Assembly (NCBI GenBank): GCA_963714145.1 | Contig: OY970235.1 | Span: 2,976,001 to 3,040,000 of the forward strand | From: JBBWZH01 sp035544115 | Lineage (GTDB): Bacteria; Actinomycetota; Actinomycetes; Mycobacteriales; CADCTP01 | Direction of reading: 5' to 3' | DNA: 64,000 bases | In this document: piece after piece, positions 8,601 through 16,555 of the stretch | Layout of the letters: each line of letters starts with the position of its first letter | Position numbering within the stretch: the first letter of the stretch is position 1 | Position numbers and translations under genes: made by a program | The notes under the pieces: generated by a model | Told to the model about the DNA's origin: nothing | The model's database searches: none | The model's input: only the letters and a program-made list of their open reading frames with translations

Positions 8601-8755
8601 GGCGCCCCTCCTGACGGTGCACCCCCGCGGACGCCTCCGCCGGGGAACGGCTAAGACAGCCGCAGCGCGACTGCCGTACCGAGGATACGAGCCTGCGGTG
8701 AAAGGGGAAAGGCGGAGGGGTACCAACCCCGTCCGCCTGCTTGATCCAGATCTCG

Positions 8756-10057
8756 TCACTCCTCCACCGGAGGGCGGAGACGGCCCCGATGAGACCCGAA
8801 CGCGGCCCCCAAATGTCCGGTGCGGTCACTTTCCTCGGCGGGCCGGACCAGGGCCGCCGGCCGCACCGCCCCGGCACCGTACCGCTCGGCTGCCTGGTCG
8901 ACGGCACGGTCGGCGTCCCGCCAGCCGTGCTCCCGGTCACCCAGCCGCAGTTGCGCCGGCGTGCTGCTGGCCGGCGCGATGCCTTCCACCCGGACCCCGA
9001 CCAGCCGGATCCGGGCCTGATCGAGCCCGAGAGCGGCGTAGAGGGCCCGGGCCGTCTGGTAGATCTCCCGGCCGGCGTCGGTGCCGGTACCCAGGGTCCG
9101 GGCCCGGGTGATCGTGCTGAAATCGGCGAACCGGACCTTGATGCTGACGGTGCGGCCGACCTGCCCCGTGGCCCGCAGCCGCCCCGCGGTCCGCTCGGAC
9201 AGCCGGAGCAGCTCGCGGCCGATGACAGCCGGGTCGGCCACGTCGGTGTCGAACGTCTCCTCGGCGCCGATGGACTTGTCCGGCTCGTGCGGCACCACCC
9301 GGCGGTCGTCCCGGCCGGCGGCCAGCGCGGCCAGGTGGTCGGCGACGGCCGCGCCCACGGCCCGGCGCAGCGCGGCCCGCGGCGTCGCGGCAAGATCCCC
9401 GACGGTACGCAGGCCGAGCCGGTGCAGCGCCTCGCCGGTGCGCTCACCGACGCCCCAGAGCGCACCGACCGGCAGCGGGTGCAGGAAGGCGGTCACCCCG
9501 CCGGCCGGGACCACCAGCAGGCCGTCCGGCTTGCAACGCGCGGACGCGAGCTTGGCCAGGAACTTGGTCGGCGCCACCCCGACCGAGCAGGTGATGCCCT
9601 GCTCGTCGGCGACCCGGGCGCGGATCCATTCACCGATCTGGGCCGGCCGGCCGAGCCGGCGGCGGGCGCCGGCCACATCCAGGAAGGCCTCGTCCAGGGA
9701 GAGCGGCTCGACCAGCGGGGTGATCGACCGGAACACCGCCATCACCCCGGCGGACGCCTCCGCGTAGCTGGCCATGTCCGGCGGGATCACCACCGCCTGC
9801 GGGCACTGGCGCACCGCCCGGGCCATCGGCATCGCGCTGTGCACCCCGAACGCGCGTGCCTCGTAGGTGGCTGAGAGCACCACCGCCCGGGCGCCGCCGC
9901 CGACGATCATCGGCCGGCCGCGCAGCTCGGGGCGGCGCCGCACCTCCACGCTGGCGTAGAAGGCGTCCATGTCGACGTGCAGGATCGGGCAGCCGGTGTC
10001 GTCACCGGGCGGCCCGGACGGCGGCCCGGGCCGGTCGAGCTGCTGGCTGCGCCCCAT
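8756..10057 (-). CDS. dinB: DNA polymerase IV (Y family)
   Basis: This 433-residue enzyme is a translesion Y-family polymerase. The palm motifs DMDAFYASVE and LDEAFLD carry the catalytic acidic residues; thumb and little-finger regions follow (CSVGVAPTKFLAKLASARCKPDGL, LWGVGERTGEAL, RTVSIKVRFADFSTITRARTL). The ATG at 10057 has a GGAGGGG site; frames that start further upstream would run through the 67-base repeats and are rejected. I see no clear QxxLF clamp-binding motif at the extreme C terminus. It follows, in the same direction, genes downstream of an SOS box, but 288 bases of repeats separate it from the methyltransferase, so co-transcription is uncertain. Confidence 0.95.
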   Translation of the reverse strand: MGRSQQLDRPGPPSGPPGDDTGCPILHVDMDAFYASVEVRRRPELRGRPMIVGGGARAVVLSATYEARAFGVHSAMPMARAVRQCPQAVVIPPDMASYAEASAGVMAVFRSITPLVEPLSLDEAFLDVAGARRRLGRPAQIGEWIRARVADEQGITCSVGVAPTKFLAKLASARCKPDGLLVVPAGGVTAFLHPLPVGALWGVGERTGEALHRLGLRTVGDLAATPRAALRRAVGAAVADHLAALAAGRDDRRVVPHEPDKSIGAEETFDTDVADPAVIGRELLRLSERTAGRLRATGQVGRTVSIKVRFADFSTITRARTLGTGTDAGREIYQTARALYAALGLDQARIRLVGVRVEGIAPASSTPAQLRLGDREHGWRDADRAVDQAAERYGAGAVRPAALVRPAEESDRTGHLGAAFGSHRGRLRPPVEE

Positions 10058-10149
10058 AGCCCCTCCCGTCCCGTCGGCCACCTTCCGGCAGTGAACCACC
10101 CCGCACCGACAATTCCGCCGGACGCACCGCGGCAAAACCGCCAGCAGAC
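10058..10149. other. 5' region of dinB
   Basis: This short segment holds the dinB ribosome site (GGAGGGG on the minus strand) and borders the repeat array. No SOS box of the TCGAAC-N4-GTTCGA type is visible here, so any LexA control of dinB would have to come from the upstream operon promoter. Confidence 0.4.
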
Positions 10150-10377
10150 GCACCGTGGGGTCCGCGGGGGCTCGGTCCCCGCGGCCAGCATGCCGGGCGA
10201 CCCGGCGAGCGCTACCCGCGAGCAGGGTGCGCCCAAGCCCGGCCCCCGCGGCCAGCATGCCGGGCGACCCGGCGAGCGCTATCCGCGAGCAGAGTGCGCC
10301 CAAGCCCGGCCCCCGCGGCCAGCATGCCGGGCGACCCGGCGAGCGCTATCCGCGAGCAGGGTGCGCCTGAGCCCGGC
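10150..10377. repeat. Three tandem 67-bp repeats with a leading hairpin (REP-like)
   Basis: A 27-base leader with a GC hairpin (CCGCGGGG ... CCCCGCGG) is followed by three nearly identical 67-base units starting at 10177, 10244 and 10311. Differences are single bases. A single diverged copy of the whole element is at 12278-12376. The third unit runs into the 3' end of the methyltransferase gene and supplies its last codons and TAG stop. It does not encode a repeated peptide with conserved frame and has no transposase, so it resembles a non-autonomous intergenic repeat family. Confidence 0.9.
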
Positions 10378-11113
10378 GGGCCAGGAGGTGCAGCTGGGTG
10401 GCGATGTCGCGGTAGGGCGGGATGGCGGCGACCGCGAGCTCCAGGGCGCGCAGCGCGTCGGCGACGCCAGGGACGGCCTCCAGCGCACCCGGCAGCAGGT
10501 CGGCCACCACCCGGACCCCGTGCACCGACTCGACCGTCAGCCCGGCGGCCACGATCAGGGCGCTGACCTCAGCGGTGTCGAACCGGCGCAGCGCGCTGTC
10601 GGCTTCACTCCAGCGGCCGGCCGGGTCGGTCAGCGCGCGCAACGCGTCCGCCGGATGGCCGCCGAGCGCCCGGGACAGCACGGTGGCCGCCCGGCCGGCC
10701 ACCAGCACGCTGGCGCAGCCGCCCGGCCGGACCGCGCCGGCGACCGTGGCCAGCGTCTTCGCCGGGTCGTCCACCATTTCCAGCAGCTGGTGGCAGAGCA
10801 CCAGGTCGTACCCGGCCGGCGGCAGCTCGCCGGCCAACCCGTCCACATCGCCGCAGATCGCCGAGACCCGGTCGGCCACGCCCACCTCGACGGCCCGGCG
10901 CTGCAGGGTGGCCAGCGCGTCCGGGCTGGCATCGACCACGGTGACCCGGTGCCCCAGCTCGGCCAGCGGCACCGCGAACACCCCGCTGCCGCCACCGAGG
11001 TCGAGCACCGTGGTGCCGTCCGCGTCGACGGCACGGCGGCTCAACTCGTTCCGCAGCACTTCCCAGACCACGGCCGTACGCGGTGAGACGTGCGCCCGCC
11101 CGCCCTCCGTCAA
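10346..11113 (-). CDS. SAM-dependent methyltransferase in the SOS-linked block
   Basis: This 255-residue protein is a class I methyltransferase: motif I VLDLGGGSGVFAVPLAELG, acidic strand VTVVDASPDAL, then CGDVDGL and a LVLCHQLLEMVDDP strand. The substrate is unknown. The start is a TTG at 11113 with GAGGAG nine bases upstream; no ATG or GTG fits the conserved beginning. Its last residues and stop lie in the 67-base repeat, so the C terminus was probably remodelled by repeat insertion. It follows the SAV_6107-type gene by 66 bases in the same direction. Confidence 0.85.
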   Translation of the reverse strand: MTEGGRAHVSPRTAVVWEVLRNELSRRAVDADGTTVLDLGGGSGVFAVPLAELGHRVTVVDASPDALATLQRRAVEVGVADRVSAICGDVDGLAGELPPAGYDLVLCHQLLEMVDDPAKTLATVAGAVRPGGCASVLVAGRAATVLSRALGGHPADALRALTDPAGRWSEADSALRRFDTAEVSALIVAAGLTVESVHGVRVVADLLPGALEAVPGVADALRALELAVAAIPPYRDIATQLHLLARRAQAHPARG

Positions 11114-11179
11114 GGCCCACCACTCCTCGCCGTTCGGCTCCCGACCTCCGGTCGCCCCGAACGAGCCTAGTCGGCGCCG

Positions 11180-11644
11180 TCAGCCGGCGAGCGCGGCGAG
11201 CCGCGGGCCGGGCAGCAGGCCGAGCGTGGTCTCCACCAGGGCCAGGAACGTCTGCACGTCGCGAACCAGGTCGTCGGCTTCCCGGCCGGACACCGCGTGC
11301 TGCACGCCGGCCTCGGCGGCGGCCCGCTTGCCTGCGCCGGCGGCGAAGAACGCGGCCCACTCCCCCAGCTCCGGCGCCACCGCGGTGAGCAGCACCCAGG
11401 CACTGGTCGGCCGGCGGCGGCGCCCGCGCGGATCGGCGGCCTGCGCCCGGGCCGCCAGCACCGCGGCCGAGGCGCGCAGCGCGGCCAGGTGCGCGGCGGC
11501 GTACCGGTCGGGCGCGGCCGGCAGCGCGGCGGCTTCCTGGAGGCCACGCCGGGCCTGCTCGAGCAGGGTGACCGCGGCCGGGGCGACCGGGGCGCCGAGC
11601 TGCGGCGGCCGGGACCGGCGTGACACGGTAGTCATGACGCTCAT
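11180..11644 (-). CDS. SAV_6107 family HEPN-type protein
   Basis: This 154-residue helical, alanine-rich protein matches the actinobacterial SAV_6107 (HEPN-like) family. It begins MSVMTTVSRRSRPPQL and has helices around LLEQARRGLQEAAAL, YAAAHLAALRASAAVLAARA, and a conserved RRRPTSAWVLLTAVAPELGEWAAFFAAGA. Family members commonly sit with DUF6504 and translesion polymerase genes, which suggests a role in DNA damage tolerance, but no activity is established from the sequence. Its ATG overlaps the stop of the DUF6504 gene (ATGA), and GGAGG lies ten bases upstream. Confidence 0.85.
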   Translation of the reverse strand: MSVMTTVSRRSRPPQLGAPVAPAAVTLLEQARRGLQEAAALPAAPDRYAAAHLAALRASAAVLAARAQAADPRGRRRRPTSAWVLLTAVAPELGEWAAFFAAGAGKRAAAEAGVQHAVSGREADDLVRDVQTFLALVETTLGLLPGPRLAALAG

Positions 11645-12054
11645 AGCTGATCTTCCTCCACCCGGGTCGCCAGCCACCGGGACTCCTCCCGGTCGTGGCA
11701 CAGGTCGAACACCAGCACCGCCGAGTTGCGACCGGCCGCGGCCGCCACCCGCCACACCTCACGGTCGGCCGCGCCGACGACCGCCGACCGACCGGCCGGC
11801 TGCCGCCGCGGCAACACGTCAGGCACCTGCCAGCCGCCCGGGCCGCTACCGGCGGAACCGCCACCAGCGGCACCGCCGACCGGCGCGCTGGCACCGGCGT
11901 ACGCCTGGACCGGCGCGGCCCACCGCCACCGGCTCGGCTCCACCCAGCGCGCGAGCACCTCGCGGACCACGTACAGCCGGGCACGCAGCAGGAACTGCTC
12001 CGGCGCCGCACCGCGCCGCACCACCTCGACGGGCTCGTCGTGGATCCCCGGCAT
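11641..12054 (-). CDS. DUF6504 family protein
   Basis: This 137-residue protein begins MPGIHDEPVEVVRRGAAPEQF and continues LRARLYVVREVLARWVEPSRW, the pattern of DUF6504 proteins found beside Y-family or DnaE2 polymerases in actinobacteria. A glycine/serine-rich linker lies in the middle and the end contains REVWRVAAAAGRNSAVLVFDL. The ATG at 12054 is preceded by GGGGAG. It is the first gene after the SOS box at 12146-12161, so LexA control is very likely. Its biochemical role is unknown. Confidence 0.85.
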   Translation of the reverse strand: MPGIHDEPVEVVRRGAAPEQFLLRARLYVVREVLARWVEPSRWRWAAPVQAYAGASAPVGGAAGGGSAGSGPGGWQVPDVLPRRQPAGRSAVVGAADREVWRVAAAAGRNSAVLVFDLCHDREESRWLATRVEEDQL

Positions 12055-12083
12055 CGCTCCCCGCCACCCCTTTGTCACCCGAG

Positions 12084-12134
12084 GCCTCTCGCCGGGCGGA
12101 CCGGGGGTCGAGTTCCGCCCACCCGGCGAGAGGC
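12084..12134 (-). other. Stable hairpin in the 5' leader of the SOS operon
   Basis: On the minus strand GCCTCTCGCCGGGTGGGCGG (12134-12115) pairs with CCGCCCGGCGAGAGGC (12099-12084), a 16-base stem with a small bulge and a 15-base loop. It lies between the SOS box and the first start codon and could attenuate or stabilise the transcript. Confidence 0.7.
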
Positions 12135-12145
12135 GTTCCGATCGC

Positions 12146-12161
12146 TCGAACAGGTGTTCGA
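12146..12161. promoter_or_regulatory. LexA SOS box
   Basis: TCGAAC, four bases and GTTCGA form a perfect match to the SOS box consensus of actinobacteria. It lies 92 bases upstream of the DUF6504 start and faces the minus-strand block that ends with dinB. Confidence 0.92.
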
Positions 12162-12277
12162 ACAATGAGGAGAGACTACACCGGGAGACCGACAGAAAGG
12201 CAACGCCGAACTGACCGTCCGGCGTGTCGAAGTGAACGGGTGGCCGGACGTTGCGGCATGCGGTCCGCGACCCGGCC

Positions 12278-12376
12278 GCACCGTGGGGTCCGCGGGGGCT
12301 CGGCCCCCGCGGTCAGCATGACGGACGCCACGGCGAGCGCTATCCGCGAGCAAGGTGCACCCAGGCCCGTGGCCGG
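12278..12376. repeat. Solo copy of the REP-like element
   Basis: This single copy has the same order as the array at 10150-10377: GCACCGTGGGGTC, a perfect nine-base hairpin CCGCGGGGG / CCCCCGCGG, then the 67-base unit ending near GGTGC. The GCACC and GGTGC words form short inverted ends. It sits between the stop of the siroheme synthase gene and the SOS promoter. Confidence 0.85.
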
Positions 12377-12381
12377 TCCGG

Positions 12382-13713
12382 CTACGCCGGTGCTGACCAC
12401 AGGTCGGCGCGCAGCCGGACCACCTCGCCCACCACGACCACCGCGGGCGGCCGCAGCCCGGCCCGGGTGACCTCGGCGGCGACCGTGCCCAGGGTGGCGA
12501 CCAGCACCTGCTGGTCGGCCCGGGTCGCGTTGCGGATCACCGCGACCGGGGTGCCGGCCGGCCGGCCGCGCTTGACCAACTCGGTGGCCACCGCGGCCAA
12601 CTGGTCCAGCGCCATCAGCAGCACCAGCGTGGCCGGCCCGTCGGCGAGCGCCTGCCAGTCGACGGTGGAGCCGGGACGGGTCGGGTCCAGGTGACCGGAG
12701 ACGACGGCGAAGTCGGCGGCCAGGCCGCGGTGGGTGACCGGGATGCCGGCGGCGGCCGGGCCGGCCAGCGCCGAGCTGATCCCGGGCACCACCTCCACCG
12801 GGACGCCGGCGGCCACGCAGGCGGCCACCTCCTCACCACCGCGGCCGAAGACGAACGGGTCGCCGCCCTTGAGCCGGACCACCCGCTTGCCGGCCCGGGC
12901 CCGGTCGACCAGCAACGCGTTGATCTGCTCCTGGGTGGCGCCCTCGCCGTGCGGCGCCTTACCCATGCCGACCACCTCGACGGCCGGGTCCAGCTCGGCC
13001 AGCAGCGCCTGCGGGGCCAGCCGGTCGACCACCACGACGTCCGCCTCGGCCAGCAGCCGCCGGCCCCGGACGGTGATCAGTTCCGGGTCGCCCGGGCCGC
13101 CACCGACCAGCGCGACGGAGCCCACTGGGCCGACCACGCCGCCCGCCAGGCCCGCGACGGAGGCCACTGGTCCGGTCGCCGGCTCGGCCACGGCGCCCGT
13201 GGCCGGATCCGCCGCTGAGCCCGCCTGGCCGGCCACCGGACCCCCGCTCGACGGGCGGCGGTGCCGGACCGGCAGCTGCCCGGCCGCCAGCAGGGACATC
13301 ACCGCGTCCCGCAGCGCCACCGCCCGGGCCGGGTCGCCATCGGCGTTCACCGCCACGGTGAGCCCGCCGGAGCGGGCCGTCGCCGGCGTCCGGGCGGTGC
13401 CGCCGGCCGCCGCGTCGGCCCGGACGCAGGGCACCCGGTGCCGTTCCGCCTCGGCCGCCACCGCGGCGTTCACCGCGGGGTCGTCGGTGCAGGCGTGGGC
13501 CAGCCAGGCGCCGGCCAAGTCGCCGTCGGCGTACCGGCGCCGGTGCACGGCGACCCCGAGTGCGGCCAGCGCGGGCAGCACCGACGGGGCGATCACGTGC
13601 ACCAGCGCGCCGGCCTCGACCAGGCCACCGGCCCGGCGCAGGGCCACCGCGCCGCCGCCGACCACGACGACCCGGCGACCGGTGAGATCGAGCAGCAGCG
13701 GGTAGCCAGTCAC
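12382..13713 (-). CDS. cobA: Siroheme synthase / uroporphyrinogen-III C-methyltransferase
   Basis: This 443-residue fusion has an N-terminal precorrin-2 dehydrogenase/ferrochelatase-like half (GRRVVVVGGGAVALRRAGGLVEAG, residues 10-35) and a C-terminal SUMT half (VALVGGGPGDPELITVRG, then VRLKGGDPFVFGRGGEE). It makes siroheme, the cofactor of the sulfite reductase encoded across the leader region. The halves are joined by a variable linker of Ala/Gly/Pro/Val-rich near-repeats (VAEPATGPVASVAGL). The GTG start at 13713 lies seven bases after the permease stop, so it ends the minus-strand sulfur operon. cysG is an equivalent name for the fused form. Confidence 0.93.
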   Translation of the reverse strand: MTGYPLLLDLTGRRVVVVGGGAVALRRAGGLVEAGALVHVIAPSVLPALAALGVAVHRRRYADGDLAGAWLAHACTDDPAVNAAVAAEAERHRVPCVRADAAAGGTARTPATARSGGLTVAVNADGDPARAVALRDAVMSLLAAGQLPVRHRRPSSGGPVAGQAGSAADPATGAVAEPATGPVASVAGLAGGVVGPVGSVALVGGGPGDPELITVRGRRLLAEADVVVVDRLAPQALLAELDPAVEVVGMGKAPHGEGATQEQINALLVDRARAGKRVVRLKGGDPFVFGRGGEEVAACVAAGVPVEVVPGISSALAGPAAAGIPVTHRGLAADFAVVSGHLDPTRPGSTVDWQALADGPATLVLLMALDQLAAVATELVKRGRPAGTPVAVIRNATRADQQVLVATLGTVAAEVTRAGLRPPAVVVVGEVVRLRADLWSAPA

Positions 13714-13720
13714 CGGTACA

Positions 13721-14623
13721 TCATCCGGTCAGCAGCCCCCGGCGGCGCAAGACCGACCGCTCCAGCGGGGAGAACAGCAGCTGGTCGATCGCGATCCCGA
13801 CCAGCAGGATCGCGATGATCATGCCGAACACCAGGGAGATGTCGCTCAGGTCCCGCCCGGTCTCCAGCAGCTGGCCGAGCCCGGTGCCGAGCCGGGGTGA
13901 CTGGGCGATCAGTTCGGCGGCCATCAGCGACCGCCAGGCGAACGCCCAGCCCTGTTTCAGCCCGCCCAGGCAGGCCGGCAGCGCGGCCGGCAGCACGATG
14001 TGCCAGGCCGCGCGCAGCCCGCGGGCACCGAGCACCCGGCCCACCCGGTGGTAGGTGGGCGGGATCTGGTCGATGCCGGAGATCGTGCCGACCGCGATCG
14101 ACGGCACCGCGCCCATCAGCACGACGAAGTAGATCGTCGCCGGGCTGAGCGCGAACCAGACGATGGCGGCTGGCACCCAGGCCACCGAGGGCAGCGTCTG
14201 CAGCCCGGAGAGCAGCGGCCGCAGCGCCGCCCGCAGCGGCCAGACCCGGGCCACCAGCAGGCCGAGCGGCAGGCCGATGGCGATCGCGATGGCGAAGCCG
14301 AGCAGCCCGCGGGAGACGCTGAGCCAGACCGCGTGCTGCAGCGTCCCGTCCTGCCACTGCTCGCGCAGCGAGCCCCAGACGTCGCCGATCGACGGCAGCG
14401 TGTACCGCGGCTTCACCTTGGCCCAGACCAGGATCTGCCAGGCCAGCAGGATCAGCCCGATCGCGACCAGCGGCGGCAGCACGCTCCGGGCCAGCCGCTG
14501 GCCGACCGACCGGTGGTCCGGGTCGACCGCGGTGAGCTCGTCCAGCCCCCGCTCCAGCGAGTCCAGGCTCTGGTCGGGCGCCGGGTCGGCGCTCACGCCG
14601 CCGACCGGGCCGTCAGCGGGCAT
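13721..14623 (-). CDS. ABC transporter permease, sulfonate/taurine type
   Basis: This 300-residue protein has six predicted membrane helices and the binding-protein-dependent permease loop (ARGLRAAWHIVLPAALPACLGGLKQGWAFAWR). It resembles SsuC/TauC permeases for sulfonates, although sulfate or another sulfur source is possible because it sits in the sulfate activation operon. Its ATG overlaps the end of the ATPase gene by 11 bases. It works with the ATPase and binding protein upstream. Confidence 0.9.
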   Translation of the reverse strand: MPADGPVGGVSADPAPDQSLDSLERGLDELTAVDPDHRSVGQRLARSVLPPLVAIGLILLAWQILVWAKVKPRYTLPSIGDVWGSLREQWQDGTLQHAVWLSVSRGLLGFAIAIAIGLPLGLLVARVWPLRAALRPLLSGLQTLPSVAWVPAAIVWFALSPATIYFVVLMGAVPSIAVGTISGIDQIPPTYHRVGRVLGARGLRAAWHIVLPAALPACLGGLKQGWAFAWRSLMAAELIAQSPRLGTGLGQLLETGRDLSDISLVFGMIIAILLVGIAIDQLLFSPLERSVLRRRGLLTG

Positions 14624-15422
14624 GGCGCCGGATCTCGTCCCGCAGCTGGTCGGTGATCTCGGCGGCCACCTCGGCCACGTCCAGCGCCTCGATGCCGCGC
14701 GGGCCCTCCGGCGCGACGTCCCACTCCCGGATGATCCGGCCGGGCCGGGACGACATCAGCACCACCCGCTGGCCGAGCCGGACCGCCTCGTGCACGTTGT
14801 GCGTGACGAAGACGACGCTGACCCCGGTCTCCCGCCAGACCCGGGCCAGCTCCTCGTGCAGCACGTCGCGGGTGATCGCGTCCAGCGCGGCGAACGGCTC
14901 GTCCATCAGCAGCACCGGGGAGCGCTGCGCCAGCGCCCGGGCCAGCGCCACCCGCTGCCGCATCCCACCGGACAGCTGGTGCGGCCGCTGCTGGCCGACG
15001 CCGTCGAGCCGGACCAGGCGGAGCAGCTCCAGCGCCTGCGCCCGGCGCTCGGCCCGCGGCACGCCGCGCAGCCGGAGCGCCAGCTCGACGTTGCCGGCGG
15101 CGGTCAGCCAGGGCAGCAGCGCCGAGTCCTGGAACATCAGCGCCGGCCGGTCGCCGGCCACCGACAGCGTGCCGGCGGTCGGCTTCTCCAGCCCGGCCAG
15201 CAGCGCCAGCAGGGTCGACTTGCCGCAGCCGGACGCGCCGATCAGGCAGACGAACTCGCCCGGCGCCACGGTCAGGCTGACCTCCTCCAGCACCGCCGGG
15301 CCGCGGCCGAACCGCTTGACCAGGTGTTCCACCCGCACCGCGGGTGTGCCGGCCGGGACCTCCGCCGCGGCCCGAACGGCCTCGGTCTGCATCGCCGCCG
15401 GCACCGTCCGCATCGCCGTCAT
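14613..15422 (-). CDS. ABC transporter ATP-binding protein, sulfonate/taurine type
   Basis: This 269-residue ATPase has Walker A GASGCGKSTLL, Q-loop MFQDSALLPWL, signature LSGGMRQRVALARAL and Walker B VLLMDEPFAALD, the SsuB/TauB pattern. The ATG at 15422 lies two bases after the binding-protein stop (TGAGCATG). It powers import through the adjacent permease. Confidence 0.92.
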   Translation of the reverse strand: MTAMRTVPAAMQTEAVRAAAEVPAGTPAVRVEHLVKRFGRGPAVLEEVSLTVAPGEFVCLIGASGCGKSTLLALLAGLEKPTAGTLSVAGDRPALMFQDSALLPWLTAAGNVELALRLRGVPRAERRAQALELLRLVRLDGVGQQRPHQLSGGMRQRVALARALAQRSPVLLMDEPFAALDAITRDVLHEELARVWRETGVSVVFVTHNVHEAVRLGQRVVLMSSRPGRIIREWDVAPEGPRGIEALDVAEVAAEITDQLRDEIRRHAR

Positions 15423-15424
15423 GC

Positions 15425-16519
15425 TCACCCGCCACCCTTCCCCAGGCCCGCGTCGTCGATCTTGGCGCCGCCCCGGGCGGCCAGCACCTCGCTGAGCAGC
15501 TTCAGGTCGTAGATTCCCTTGAGGTCGACGGCCTTCAGCAGGCCGGCGCCGACCGCGTCGTCCGCGGACTTCTTCAGCGAAGACGCCACCGGGTCGTTGG
15601 TGATCTCGATGTTCGACCAGGCCCGGTCGAGCACGTTGTCCTTCAGCGCCTTCTTGGTGATCCGCTTGATCTCCGCGTTCACCGTGGTCTTCGCCGCCGC
15701 GGTGTTCGCCGCGATCCAGTCGGTGGTGTCGACCTGGCCCTCCAGCAGCGCCTTCACCGTCTCCGGGTACTTGTCCAGGAACTGGCTGCGGACGATCAGG
15801 TGGGTGGTGACGAACTTGCCGCCGGGCCACAGCGTCTTCTCGTCCACCAGCACCTTGCCGCCGCCGTCGAGCACCAGCCGGGACGCCCACGGCTCCGGCA
15901 CCCAGCCGCCGTCGATCTTCTTGTCCTGGAACAGCTGCAGCGTGGTCGCGTTGTCGGTCGGCTCGACCTGGACGTCACCCTGCTCGCTCTGGCTGGACGG
16001 GGTCAGCCCGTTCTTCTTGAGCCAGGCCCGCAGCGCCACGTCCTGGGTGTTGCCCAGCTGCGGCGTGGCCAGCCGCTTGCCCTTGAGGTCGGCGACGCTG
16101 TTGATGCCGGGCTGGACGACCAGCGAGGCGCCACCGGAGGTGGCCCCGGCGATGATCCGGATCTCGCCGTGGCTCTTCGCCCAGGCGTTGATCGCCGGGT
16201 TCGGGCCGAGGTAACCGGCGTCCAGGCCGCCGGCGAACAGCGCCTCCACCTCGGCCGGCCCGGCGTTGAAGGTCTGCGTCTCCAGCGCGGTGGAACCCAG
16301 CCGCTTGGTGTAGAAGCCCTTGGCCACGCCGACCAGCGGGGTGGCGTGGGTGACGTTCGGGAAGTAGCCGAGCCGGATCTTGGCGGCGGTGCCGGGCGAG
16401 GCGCCGGCGGCGGTGTCGTCGCCGCCGCCGCAGGCGGCCAGCCCGCCGAGGACGGCGAGCGCGGTGGTGGCCAACGCGGCAAGGCGGAACCGGGATGGAC
16501 GGGGGCGGTCGGTAGTCAT
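15425..16519 (-). CDS. ABC transporter substrate-binding lipoprotein, sulfonate/sulfur type
   Basis: This 364-residue protein starts with a lipoprotein signal (hydrophobic LAALATTALAVLGG, lipobox LAAC at about residue 30) and a Gly/Ala-rich tether. The mature part follows the SsuA/TauA/NitT fold: IRLGYFPNVTHATPLVGVAKGFY, then VDLKG-like LKGKRLATPQLGNTQDVALRAWLKKNGL and GGWVPEPWASRLV. It captures an organic or inorganic sulfur compound outside the cell; the ligand cannot be fixed from sequence. It follows cysN by 36 bases. Confidence 0.92.
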   Translation of the reverse strand: MTTDRPRPSRFRLAALATTALAVLGGLAACGGGDDTAAGASPGTAAKIRLGYFPNVTHATPLVGVAKGFYTKRLGSTALETQTFNAGPAEVEALFAGGLDAGYLGPNPAINAWAKSHGEIRIIAGATSGGASLVVQPGINSVADLKGKRLATPQLGNTQDVALRAWLKKNGLTPSSQSEQGDVQVEPTDNATTLQLFQDKKIDGGWVPEPWASRLVLDGGGKVLVDEKTLWPGGKFVTTHLIVRSQFLDKYPETVKALLEGQVDTTDWIAANTAAAKTTVNAEIKRITKKALKDNVLDRAWSNIEITNDPVASSLKKSADDAVGAGLLKAVDLKGIYDLKLLSEVLAARGGAKIDDAGLGKGGG

Positions 16520-16555
16520 CGCGCAAGGTCTCCCAGCGGAAGGGTTAGCGGGGGA

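Noticed and set aside
10150..10377. CRISPR-like direct repeats
   Set aside because: The 67-base units are contiguous with no unique spacers, and no cas genes are near.
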